Positions 1-11,200 of a stretch of 64,000 nucleotides of DNA are shown piece by piece. A model generated the notes under the pieces. That model saw only the letters and a program-made list of their open reading frames with translations. It had not been told where the DNA came from and did not search any database. The translations under genes and the position numbers were made by a program. The DNA comes from Margaritispora aquatica. Its lineage: Eukaryota > Ascomycota > Leotiomycetes > Helotiales > Discinellaceae. Numbering within the stretch: the stretch's first letter is position 1; each line of letters starts with the position of its first letter. Location: the NCBI GenBank assembly GCA_007644065.1, contig VJWN01000005.1, positions 1,240,001 through 1,304,000 of the forward strand. Direction: 5' to 3'.

Positions 1-869
1 ATAAGAGTCAAAGAAGACGGAAGTCCAGTCCGAGTGGTCCGCAGGGGAGCGGAGGATTGAGGTATCGTAATGGTGAGAACAAACCCGCGAATAGCAGATG
101 TCAAAAATCCAGACGTATCTAAGGCTTCACGTTCATGTGCTACTAATCGAGAACGAAATTTGAGTAGAGGCCCTATCATATACGAATTCCATAAAAAAGA
201 TTCGTCGAAGTTCTCGATATCAAAGGTTGAAGCTTCAGTAGTCCTGTGCGCTATTAGTAAAGCATTAGCAGATCTTGTAGTTAATACATACCGATCCTGT
301 AACCTATTGGTGAGATCAAAGTTTGTGCTATAGTAGAAGCTGCCATTACTGAGTAGCTTCTGTAGTTCCAAGCATGGGTGCTCGAGTAGTGGATCTCTCC
401 TAGACAAGTTTTGACCATAATCTTGTCCTTCCGCGTCATATAAATCTGCATTATCAGAGAAGGTATTGTCATAGTCGCTACTATTCAAGCAATGAAACTC
501 AACGCCATGTATCTTCTCAACTGTCTCACCAGGCCTGACAGAGGCAACTTTTGTGGTTCCGGTTACGACACAAATAAAGACATCATTATTGATTGTGATT
601 AATCCTAATGTCCCATGGACTGGCAGAGGACTCAATGTTCGATAATCGCTGAGGTCCAAGGAAGAGACTTTGGCAAACTCAACCAGGCACCGGGGAGTAG
701 CAGAGCCATCTGCGGACGTCCTTGTTTGCACATTTTGGACCGAAGAGAGAGATCCATTGGCGATAGATTCGTTTGTGGAAGGGCTATGTCGGAATATAAG
801 GGCATGCGAAGGTGTCACGAGAGCCAACGACCGATTGGGGTAGTCGCGCAGCTGTACGCGGATAGACAT
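1..869 (-). CDS. Sac-domain phosphoinositide phosphatase, synaptojanin/Inp5x-like (5' part, runs off left edge)
   Basis: The product starts with the N-terminal half of a SacI domain, which removes phosphates from phosphoinositides; fungal synaptojanin-like enzymes add a 5-phosphatase domain and act in endocytosis and actin control. The model is exon 1 869-292, a 48-bp intron 291-244 (donor GTATGT, acceptor CACAG) and exon 2 from 243 leftwards, open to base 1. Seen in the translation: an N-terminus MSIRVQLRDYPNRSLALV, then ITINNDVFICVVTGTTKVA, LEHPCLELQKLLSNGSFYYS, FDESFLWNSYMIGPLLKFRS and AIRGFVLTITIPQSSAPL, all typical of the Sac fold. The catalytic CX5R motif lies beyond the window, so activity and the presence of a 5-phosphatase domain cannot be judged. 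The start was chosen because family members begin just before this beta strand. Family confidence is high; assignment to a particular paralogue is not possible. Confidence 0.88.
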   Translation of the reverse strand, partial: MSIRVQLRDYPNRSLALVTPSHALIFRHSPSTNESIANGSLSSVQNVQTRTSADGSATPRCLVEFAKVSSLDLSDYRTLSPLPVHGTLGLITINNDVFICVVTGTTKVASVRPGETVEKIHGVEFHCLNSSDYDNTFSDNADLYDAEGQDYGQNLSRRDPLLEHPCLELQKLLSNGSFYYSTNFDLTNRLQDRYVLTTRSANALLIAHRTTEASTFDIENFDESFLWNSYMIGPLLKFRSRLVAHEREALDTSGFLTSAIRGFVLTITIPQSSAPLRTTRTGLPSSLTL

Positions 870-1399
870 TGCTGGGCCCGGATTGACAATAGATCTGTCT
901 CTGCTTGAAGATACTGTCGCATTTTGCGACTATGTGGTTGAGTAGCTCTTCAAAGCAAGTTGGCACAATCATGACGATACAGGCAAGCACCCCTCATTCT
1001 GCCACTGTACACCGCTTCACTAATTCGGGAACCAGCCGTGTTTAGGAAACATGCTGAAGGGCAATTGAACAAAGAAGTTATTCCTCAAGATCTAAATACC
1101 CTCCTTGAATACGTCTAGGCTGAAATTCATAACTGCACAAGGAATTAAATAGTAGAACTAAGGTGATTTCTCGAATCTACCTTAGAGCATGATCTTAAAC
1201 TTTATTCTCTGATATGCTTTCACAAGTGTGTGTACGCCTGTGCAGAAGGAATTGAATTCAAAATGCTTACCTACTACTATCCTGAGGCACAAAATTCATC
1301 AGGCTGGATTCCAAGTGAATGAGGACATGCTCTGGCGATCATGTTCACCTGAAATATCATACAATATCGTCTCATGCTATATATATTTATCTACTTTAG

Positions 1400-1654
1400 G
1401 CAATAGGGAAGAATTCGGAATTTAGTATAGGTACGTATGTATGGTCAACATCATGTACCCTCGAGCTGGCGGAGTCTTTTCCAGCTTTTGAAAATGATAG
1501 CCTGAGACTCCCCAATTCGTCAACGAGGTATCGTGACAATAGCATGATTAGTGGTCTGAATATGGAACGAGTCAGAGCAAGGGATGAGTTAGAGGCCATA
1601 GCATCCAGTGAAGAGGCTGTACCACGAGTCTTGGAGGAAGTAGTTCGAGCATGA
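1400..1654 (+). other. Coding-like frame, possible exon or gene remnant, unassigned
   Basis: After a possible acceptor (CTACTTTAG, ending at 1399) the plus frame is open to a TGA at 1652-1654 and reads like protein, with acidic and helical segments such as SFPAFENDSLRLPNSS and RDELEAIASSEEAVPRVLEE. The serine-rich frame on the opposite strand at 1396-1839 looks like its antisense shadow. No start exon was found with confidence: a candidate upstream piece would use a GTGAAT donor near 1312. No family was recognised, so this may be a relic or chance. Confidence 0.2.
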
Positions 1655-3207
1655 AAAAGAAATGATCTGACGCTTCTCAGAACATTGAACCACGACCACG
1701 TCAGCTCTTCAAGAGCTGACTGCATGAAGAATGTGGAAATGTGTTGTGAAGAAAGGTTGCTACACACAACATTGTCATCCAAAAGTCGAATAGCTAATAG
1801 ATTGCTGTGATCCATGTGGTACTGAAGTGAGTGAAACAAATAGCCTTCGAATTGATCCAGATCTGATGATGAGAGTTTTCATGTACCGTTTCCTCAATTA
1901 GGAAGCTCGTCTCGAGTTCGTCAAAACCTCATGCACGGTCTCGGAAGTATCGTTAAAAGAAGTACGGTAGCCAACGGCTATGTTTCTCTGGTTGGTGGTC
2001 TGCACTCTGCACAACTGCCGCTACTTCCGAGTTACCTTATGAATACGATATGAATGGCGTTTCTCGGGGGCGCGGCAATACAAATACTCCTCTCCCTGCT
2101 CTTGTTCCTGTTCCACCACCAAAATGGATCGAGCATTGACGAATGCAGGTACAGTATCAGGAAATGAAAGGCGACCTTCGACTTCTAGAGCTCGGAGGAG
2201 CCAGGAGGAGGGATAGTTGACTCGATTCATAGCACCGAACGGAGTACGGTAGTACTCTGAGCATGGTCGTCTCGGACATACATGCAAATTCGAAAGAAAC
2301 TGGTCTCAAGCATGGCATTTCCCACTGCTCGATCCCCCACAGAAGCTGGGGGGTCTGCTTCCCGGAAAATGTGTTGATTAGGGATATCGAGCCACCAATG
2401 AGAATCATGATATGAAGCGAAATCAGATTTGAAGACATCATGCTTACTTTTTTGGCGCCCGGCGAAAGCTCTGAAACTTGAAGTTGCACAAAAAGATGGA
2501 AGCATTTGATGCCGAAGGCAAGTGACACTAGTGTGTCTAATGTGCTAATGTAAGTATTAGGCAAGCAATTCACTTGCATCCACCTACATGAGTGACGGCA
2601 GTAGCATAAGGTACCTATAGTTGAATACATCAAGATATCTCAGCAATATTTGTTGTTAGGGCAAACAGAAGGAAAGTGCTGAGTACTTACTTACCAGGGC
2701 TCAGCTAGATCGATGAGTAGCACGAATAAAATCCTAGAACTAACTGTGCAAGCACACCGACTTCCTTTGTGAAGCGACTGACGGATCTATGAACGGTACA
2801 TATACCGCTACTGCACACGCTTGGGAGAAGAGCAAATGAGACGATTGCTTTTCGCCAGATAATGACCCATCAAGCTTCATCTGTGCAATTAAGTTAACAT
2901 AAGCTCTTTGAAGATGGTCATGATGATTACTGAAGTTCCTCGATGAGATAATATTGCCTCCAGCTCTTAATAAGTCAATCTTCACCTGTCGGTGATTCGG
3001 TGGAAGTACTTGCCTGGTACTTGGCAAAGACCTTCCATACGAGCATGGCAGTTGGATTGGTGTTGTGGCAGTTGTGCTTGGCATACGATGGTTTGGGGGG
3101 ACCGATCGTTTCTGACACAAAAGACCGCTCTAGACGGGAGTTCCCACCTTTCGAAGAGGTCTTCAGACAAGGATTATGGATGGATGTTCGGTCTTCGCTG
3201 TCTGTTT

Positions 3208-3262
3208 CGTTGTTCTTGTTGTTGTTCTTGTTGTTGTTCTTGTTGTTGTTGTTGTTGTTGTT
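3208..3262. repeat. TTG/TTC trinucleotide microsatellite
   Basis: An imperfect run of TTG with interspersed TTC units. It generates artificial poly-Asn, poly-Gln and poly-Cys/Ser reading frames on both strands, none of which I treat as genes. Confidence 0.9.
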
Positions 3263-4839
3263 CATCATTGACATTCGTAAGATTTACATTTGTAGACAGG
3301 TTCGACAAACCCACTGTGAACAAGAGCACAACCATAATAGTGGGAGGAAGGAATGACACTGACTCGAATGCGTGAGTGCTTGAGACGAGTGACAGTCGTC
3401 ACCTCGTATCATAGGGGAATCAATGATCAATCACTGATCGCTGATGATGATCGGTCGGGTCTTTTGCTCTTTTCACTCTTTTGGTGGGAGAATGGAGAAT
3501 GGAGAATGAGGACCAATCTATTCCAGCTCAGCCCATTCAAGCCTCATTCACGCCCCCCTGCTCGGTGTTTGTCGACCCTTGGTTAGAATTCTGTCGATCC
3601 AGTTTACTTTAGGTAAAGCGTGGAGAATTGGTTCCACCGGCCCGCAGGATTTTAGAAGGTCGAATGTGGTCTGGACAGTCTGGACGGTTTTGGAGGGCGT
3701 GGGTGGGAGGGTCTGGAGTTCCGAGAGTTCTCTGGAGTTTGCTGGAGTCGTTGGAGGTCTCTGGACAAGCCTCCGCTTCGGCTCCTTGCCTCTGCCCTGG
3801 CCTTTTTGCCCTGCACTTGATTCTCGAAGGGCTTTTAGCCAGGTCGAGACAAAGATAGTGATCGATATGCCAAGTCTTTGGTGGTCTTTGGTGGTCTTCC
3901 TGGGTCTTCCTGATCTTCCTGGTCCGGTGGGTCATTCGTTCCCATACTTTCCAATCGTTCATCAGTTCATCAGTTCATCAGTTCATCTGTTCAACTTTCT
4001 CATCTTTTGATTCATTCTACGGAGGTACAGATCCTAGGTACACTTCCTAGGTACACTTCCCCCAACTGACTGTACCTACCTCCGTACGGTGTTCCATCTG
4101 TTCCACCCCCCCCTCATTCCCCTCCCCTCATTAAGCATCTGGGCCTAGATTTCCATTGCATCCTCAGTCTTCAGTCTTCGGTCTTTTCACTCGTTCAAGT
4201 CCTTCCTTCTCTCTACACCACTACCACCTACCTGCACACACCAAACAGTGTACTGCAGATCCAATTGCCTACGATCCACTCAACATCCGGCAGACCCTTT
4301 CTGGATTGACTATTGCCCAACTGGTCCAAACCTCCAGATATACAGACAAAAGTGCAGCAATCTGTCTCGCAGAGACTCCTCGGCCACTCAGCTCGATATC
4401 TTAGCCCTCCTCTCTACCCGCTCACTCACCTTGGAAGCTGTTTCGTTTTTACGTCTAGGCCCCTCCTAGGTAGGGAGCCTCCTGCGAAACCTTGTTCGTG
4501 CATCTCGCCTTGCCATCTTCCGTATTCAACTTGGCCTCTGTTACAAGCATAGCGAAGCTTCTGGTTACTCGCCCACGACTGGCTTCTTGCTGTATCACCA
4601 CATACGACAACGACAACACTCGTTGAAGTTAAGAAATATTCAACAGCCTATGCACATCAACCAACATCATCTGTGGGAATTGTGGGATGCAGAACACGAT
4701 CACGCTGGATTCCTTTCCCCCAAGCCGACCGCCCGACCATCGAACATATAGACCAGCTAGACAGAGAACAAGGTTGCCCTCTACTGGTTGCGTGAAGAGC
4801 CCGCCGCTTGGGCGGACTGTTGGGAAGGAGGAGGGGGAG

Positions 4840-7466
4840 ATGGAAAAGAGGAGCGAGGGGATTGCTCAAGATGTGGTAATTGACAGTCTGATCGATAGAG
4901 CGACACTATGCCTGCCGCATTTGGGAAAGGATGTTGTGGTTCACCGTGGTGACGAAGGGTTCCAGGAAGTGCTGCGTCAGTACTTTCCTTTGGCCGAAAG
5001 CAATGCATCGGAACGACTCGTGAAACTCAAGTCGAAGTTGAGGGTTGCTTCAACACACGATTTCTGGGGTCTCCTGATGGAGGAGATGTGTGACATCGTG
5101 GGCGCACAATGCGGGTTTGTTGCAAAACGCATGCTTGTGGATGACCAAGATAGCGCCGTCGAGATGCCGGAACTTGGTGAGAAAGGATCGTGCCTCATGG
5201 GTGTTGCCTTTTACATCAACGACGGAGCTGATGTTAAGCAACTTTATAATGACTATCGCTATCACGCATACGGCACACCTTGCGCTCATATGAAGCATGA
5301 CAAAGTCTTTATTGTTCCAGAGAAGATGACCGAATTTATTCGCGATAATCCAAACGAAACACCTTGGAAAAAATCCGAGGCATTCATCGGATTACCATTG
5401 TTTGCTGAGGGAAAGTGTTTCGCCCACTTTGGCATGGTGTGGTCACAGGAAGGGGCTAGCAAGAGACAGTTGAGTTGGTCATTTACCGAGATGTTTATGC
5501 ATTCTTTGGAAGACATTATCTTGCAGCGAATATTGGAAGGCCGTGGGTTTGCCAAGGAAGTTGCACCTGTGGATTCTGTACCAGCCAAAGTCATCCCACT
5601 AGCAGCCATCACAGCCTCACAATCGTTGAAACCATATGCTCGAAGTCTCTCTCACGAATTAAGGACTCCCATGCAAGGTGTCGTTGGCATGTTGGATATT
5701 ATGTACTCTACGGTGCTCGATGCCATCGCTAATCAACAGAATGATCGAGCAAAGGACGTTTTCATGGAACTCAAGAAGCATATCGAGGTTGTACAAGGTG
5801 ATGATTGATCCTATATATCTCCGAGCCAGCGCATGCTAATTTATCATCAGATAGCTCTAGGCGAGCTGTAGAAGCTGCCGATAATGTTGTCCATGCTTAC
5901 GATTTGAACATGCAAATGCCTGAAGTATATTTGCAACCAGAAGACTCTGAATTCGAAGAGACGTATCCAGGCTCGGGAACTTCGAATGGCTGTCCTCAAA
6001 CTCCACTTCAGACGCAGTCAGATATCTTTATTTCACCCCCAAATGTAAAAAGGGAGCGTAGTGAGGACCTCGATTTCCAGCTCGGCCCATCATCGAAACG
6101 AATGTGTAGAATGTCCGAAGTGGAGATCTTAGAAACTTATTATCCAGAAGAGTTAGTCTTAAGATCAGGTGGCTTGACAGTCAGCTCACTTGGCGGTTCC
6201 TTGGATCATTCCGAGTCTAAATGGAGTTGTGGACGAGAGGACATTCACTGTCCAGCACCAAAGCCAAACACATTCATGATGCCAGCTATACGAAGTCCAA
6301 TGCACCGCCGAATTGCGATGAGAGATTTCATGAAAGGGTTAGTGAATGAGGCACTGAGAAATGGTCACCCCACCAGAGAAGTTCATAGCGACACAGCCTT
6401 AGGGGAGCAGATTGAGATTCGTACCTTAGGACCTAGAGGGGAAATCCAGGACAGGACAATATTTTTGGAGATCGATTCTAATGTTCCGCAATCCATCACG
6501 ACAGAAGAACAACAACTGCAATTTGCATTGCAAAAACTAATTGACAATGCCATCAAATTTACAGAACGAGGCCGCATCACAATCACAGTTAAAATGAGCA
6601 ATAATTTCAAGATTGTAGAGATACGAATCCAGGACACCGGCTGTGGAATTTCAGAAGATTCTAAGTCGAATCTCTTCAAGCCCCATTTTCAAGAGGATTC
6701 GTCAATCAGCCGATCGAAAGACGGGCTTGGTTTGAGCTTGTTCAATGCTAAAGCGCATGTCAGGAAGAACTTGGGTGGTGACGTTACACTAGAAAGATCA
6801 GCAACTGAAGGTCCAGCGAAAGGATCGGTGTTCTTGGTAAGACTGCCCATTTCTAGCTTGGATTCAGATATTCCTCGCAATCCAGTATCGGTTCCTCCTC
6901 TACCAACAATTAAAACTGCAGAAATCCACATCACCTCTGAATCCGATCCTTCTCTGGAACCACCTCTACCCAAATCTAAGAAAGCCTCCCGTTCATCATT
7001 ATCCAAAGCGTCTCTTCGTAAGCGGCCGGCTTTCAATTCAAGTCTTGCAAAAAACTACCCGATCAACATCCTTATTGTCGAAGATAACGCTATCAATCGA
7101 AATGTTGCAGTTGGGTCTCTCAACAAGCTTGGCTATAAGGGTGCAAATATCACGGTGGCATTTGATGGGCTTGAGGCTGTGAAACGTTATAAGGAATCTT
7201 TAGAACGAAGCCCTCACGAACGATTTAGCTGCGTGCTGATGGACATATGGATGCCTAATATGGACGGCTACGAAGCGACGACTAAAATTATGAGTCTGGC
7301 AAGGGAGAGTGGCGATGCTACAAAGATCATAGCTGTCACTGCCGACATAACGGAGGAAAGTCTATCTAGGGCCACCGCTGCTGGAATGCATGGCTTTCTC
7401 GCGAAACCATACAAGGTCCTCGATATTGAGCATTTGATAGAAGAGCATTTCCAGGCTTGTTGCTGA
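4840..7466 (+). CDS. Hybrid sensor histidine kinase with N-terminal GAF-like region and C-terminal receiver
   Basis: This is a two-component hybrid kinase: it would autophosphorylate on His, pass phosphate to its own receiver Asp and then to a phosphotransfer protein such as Ypd1. Exon 1 is 4840-5797, the intron 5798-5850 (53 bp, branch-like GCTAAT), exon 2 5851-7466, giving 857 residues. A GAF-like sensor region spans about residues 60-250. The H-box SHELRTPMQGVVGMLD carries His272. The ATPase domain has N-box LIDNAIKFTE (Asn near 552) and glycine boxes DTGCGIS and GLGLSL. The receiver starts ILIVEDNAINRN (acidic pair near 730) and has phosphoacceptor Asp784 in LMDIWMPN. No membrane segment is evident, so it is probably cytosolic. 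About 280 residues separate His272 from the N-box, far more than usual, and much of that insert is polar and disordered. An in-frame ATG at 4687 exists; 4840 was preferred because the extra 51 residues look like leader sequence. Confidence 0.93.
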
Positions 7467-8291
7467 TGCATAGGACGCCATTAGAATGTTCAATTCCTTT
7501 GTATTTATTTGAATTTTGACAGCGTTTTAGCGAGTTGCGGTTGGGCGGAGTTTCGGGTGCATAGTTCAGATATGCTTGGGCGCAAGCACATTGAACGATG
7601 GAGTTTGGATCTGGCTTGCATACAGGAGACTATTGGCGTTCTGGGCAGAGCGGGAAAATATGAGGACAACGACCTAGGCATCAAGTTGAGAGCGGAGTGA
7701 GATATGTATCTGTTAATGTGGATGGGAGCCAAAACATTACGCCATATACTAAATGAATATCATATATAATAGTCCTTGTTTTGTCTGATCTCTAAAGCTC
7801 ACTTTATGAACTGGCTATGACCATAGCTTGCATGGCAAGGCTTTTAATTCGAACCTCGAACATCGAATAAAAACAATTGAAAATCCTAGTCCTACCAGAG
7901 AATTAAGATATTTCAGGGTTTGCAAAGCTAAATTATACAATCAAGATGCAAAAAGACAAGCTGCTTTGGAGTTTCATCACCAAATATATATAACAATTAA
8001 GAGAGCACTTAGATGATGATATGTTGGTTGTATTGCAATGATGGGACAATCCCGCTTCTAAGTTTGAGATCGACCTTACAATAGGTGGAGACAGCCTTGT
8101 CCCAGCCTTGTCACCGCTCAATGACCTCCAAAATATGGATAACCATCAGGCAGTTTCAATGGTTCCTGTATGCCCTAAGAAACCCGCCAGGTCGCAGATG
8201 ATGTTTCTTGGAAGGAGGAAATGATTGATAGAAGATAGCGGTATTCCACAATCATACTTGTAATCGTGGTTGTAATAGTAGCCACAGGATG
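7467..8291. other. Intergenic between histidine kinase and TRS130
   Basis: The 0.8-kb space holds the kinase 3' end and the TRS130 promoter. Short frames here (for example 7509-7700) have no protein-like character. No repeat or RNA gene was recognised. Confidence 0.6.
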
Positions 8292-11200
8292 ATGGAGGAG
8301 CCATCATCCAGCTCAAAAGTTACAGGTAGCTTTTCTAGTATAATGGAAAAAAATCGAAGCTGACAACTGACATAGTTGAATACTTTGACCCTTTTGGAGT
8401 ATACCAATTGTTGTCGCCCGGTTTCCTTCCTCGTCTGCCACTGCGAAACCTCCACTGGGAATCGCATTCTGGCCCCTTGCGATCCATTTCATCTCTACAT
8501 ATAGACCTCGTACCTTCTGTACAAGAACTACGGCCTACTACCTCGAATGAAATCTCATCTGGTAGCACGAACAATTTGTCCAGGGTTAAGAGTCAGGACT
8601 CTACGGCTAGCGGTGAGGACGGCTTCAAAACTCAAGCTCTAGGTTCCGTGGTGGGAGACAGGCCCGGGTCCATCTCTGGTCCGTCGAGAACTGTTGTTAA
8701 AGAGAGGAGACACCAAATTCCAGGTCTACGACAGACACCATATCTGAAAGTATTCTTTTTACGATGCGACGATAGTGAAACATATAAAGCCCAGGCTCGA
8801 CAACAAGTCAGAGCCTGGCTCAAAGAGCACACACCTCCAGCCCAGAGCACATCGAAATCAACTGCACAAGAGAACCATGACGCATTCGAATGGATGATCG
8901 TCCATGTTATCGTGCCCAACACTGCTGCTGCGACACAACCTCGAACAAATGGCAAAGGTGCGGAAGGCAGTTCAGGTTCTACTTCCGAAAAGACGGCCAC
9001 AGCTCGTTGGCGTGGTGGTAATTCATCTACTATTCTAGATAAACTTCGTGCCGACTTCAATGGATCGTCGAAAAGCTCCCTCGATCGAGTGGCTCAAATC
9101 CGCATTGGTATCAACGATGTACCATACGATATGCTTCCACGGGTAGTACCCGCTATCCCAGGTTCATATTCGGAAACACCAGCGGAGAATGATGCTGCTT
9201 GGTTGGACCTGATTGCCAAGTTCAAGCAACTCATCCTGATATCATTTGATATGCGTGTCGGTCAATATGAGGAGGACATCCGTGAAAAGGATGCTCAACG
9301 AACCTTGCCAGGATGGAATTTCTGCACTTTTTTTGTTTTGAAAGAAGGTCTTTGCCGGGGCTTTGAGAGCGTCGGTCTAGTTGAGGATGCTCTCGTCGGA
9401 TATGATGAACTCTCCGTAGGCCTGGACGCCATTATCAGAGACCAGACCGTTGGAAGTTCAGGTGCTGCGTTGTCTTTCTTGCCTTTCACGGAAGATTTAA
9501 AACAGCAGGCTTTCCGTGCAAGACGCGCAGTGTTGAGAGACATGGGCGTTTCGGAGGCATCTGATGCAGAAGATACCATTGATCTTCAGTCCTCGGCTGA
9601 AGGCGTGAACTTTGAAGATTACGAAATTCCTTTAAATGCGTCGAAAAAACGGTACAGAGAATTGATCCTCTCTAATGACATCTCGATTTTCGATTTTCGA
9701 TGCTACGTGTTTGCCCGGCAACTTTCGCTTTTGCTTCGTCTCGCAAATGTATCCTCATCTCGCCAGGAACTGCTGGCAAAGTTGAAAGAGCAGCGTGATT
9801 CAAGCCTTCAAGGCGTGGCAGCGCGTCTTCCAGCAGCACAGCCATCAGATGATGTTGAGAATCTTGCAGTTCTGGGAGAAATTTGCAAGAGGTCAATGGA
9901 ATTCGTGGTTTCTATAGGACACATCATGAGGGATGATTTGAAGGCATCCTTCAATATTGCATCTCTACCGGAAATAGCCACAGAAGACGGTCAAGTAAAA
10001 CCGATATCTGATGGTGTTATACCAGAGGTTGTTGACAATATTATATCGTCATTTACATTTGCAGTTGCGCAGCAGATTTTAGCGCAAACGGCAACAAAAG
10101 CGTTACCTATTCCTCCTTCTACGTTGGCTCCTCCAAGTAGCAGCTTGACACTTGATGGGCAGGAACCTAAAGCTGCCATACCTGAACCAAAGACAATGAT
10201 GCATCCTGCTAGAAGCAGCTCTCTCGCTCTACGGTCGAGCTCTCGCGAGCCACCCAGTCCCGGATTATTTCCTGGCGCACGGCGATCTAGCGTCCCTGAG
10301 CAAGGTTCAGCTCCTTCGCCCTTTCTCAAGAATGGGCTAGAAGAGCTCGCTGCTCACAGGGCTGAGCTCTACCTGCTGTCACGAAATATTATGGAAGCTG
10401 TAGGTAGAAAGCGTGGCTGGAGTGTTGGTTGGCCTGAGATTGCACATTTGCAAGACGTTGGGTTGCAAAAGATGGAGGACGTTGATCTAGACGGAGATTC
10501 TTCTGTAAACCCATCAGAATCCGTATCAAGAGCGTCGCCCTCATCTAGTGGCGTTTCTAGCAAACTCCTCCAAGCTGCAATTGAAAATCAAGACGACTTC
10601 TATCGTCTCTACGAGACGCTCACGGACAAGGCTCTACGCCATTATACCGTTGCAAATCATTTGCAATCAGTACAGTCCAGCATGTCTGATCTTGCAATCC
10701 TCAAGTACTATCTGAAGGACTTTGCTGCAGCATCTTCATATTTCTATCGTACAACCCGTCTATATGGAGATGGTGGATGGGCTGAGGTCGAGCTATCTAT
10801 GCTTGTCATGTATGCAAATTGTCTTCGCGATCTTCAGCGCAAAGAAGAATTCGTGCGAGTCGTCCTAAAGCTTTTGTCAAAAGCCGCATTGGTTGAAAAG
10901 GAAAGGTTGAGACGGAAATCGATGTTGAACTTGGGTGGCAGCAATGGTACCGGAGAGCTTGGTATACTTTCTGGCACTTATCTTCCTGAATTACTGGAGA
11001 TCACAAAGAGCTTGCAGCATGAAGTGCGCGTGCCATTAGCTGACTTTTTTGGGCATGTCGAGGTCGAGGGCGGGATTCGATATCATCCCGAAATGGACAG
11101 TATGGGATTGCAGCTTCAACTACAGTATCTACTGCCAGACGAACTCGCCATCAGCAAAGCAAAGATAAGACTTGTGCCAATATCAAACGAAGCTGGAGAT

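Larger units (their letters stand above)
870..4839. other. Long gene-poor interval upstream of the Sac phosphatase and the histidine kinase
   Basis: The interval separates two divergent genes and should hold both promoters. A coding-like frame lies at 1400-1654 on the plus strand (separate entry). A TTG/TTC trinucleotide tract sits at 3208-3262, an octamer tandem GTTCATCA at 3957-3991, and a doubled 15-mer CCTAGGTACACTTCC at about 4031-4058. Pyrimidine-rich runs at 4100-4140 lie about 0.7 kb before the kinase start, as is common in fungal promoters. No further gene was recognised. Confidence 0.5.

Noticed and set aside
2975..3375. Overlapping frames with poly-Asn, poly-Gln or poly-Leu/Cys on both strands
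   Set aside because: All are produced by the TTG/TTC microsatellite and share no consistent coding pattern.
8632..9060. Antisense 142-codon frame in TRS130
   Set aside because: Fully inside a strongly supported conserved gene and without domain features.
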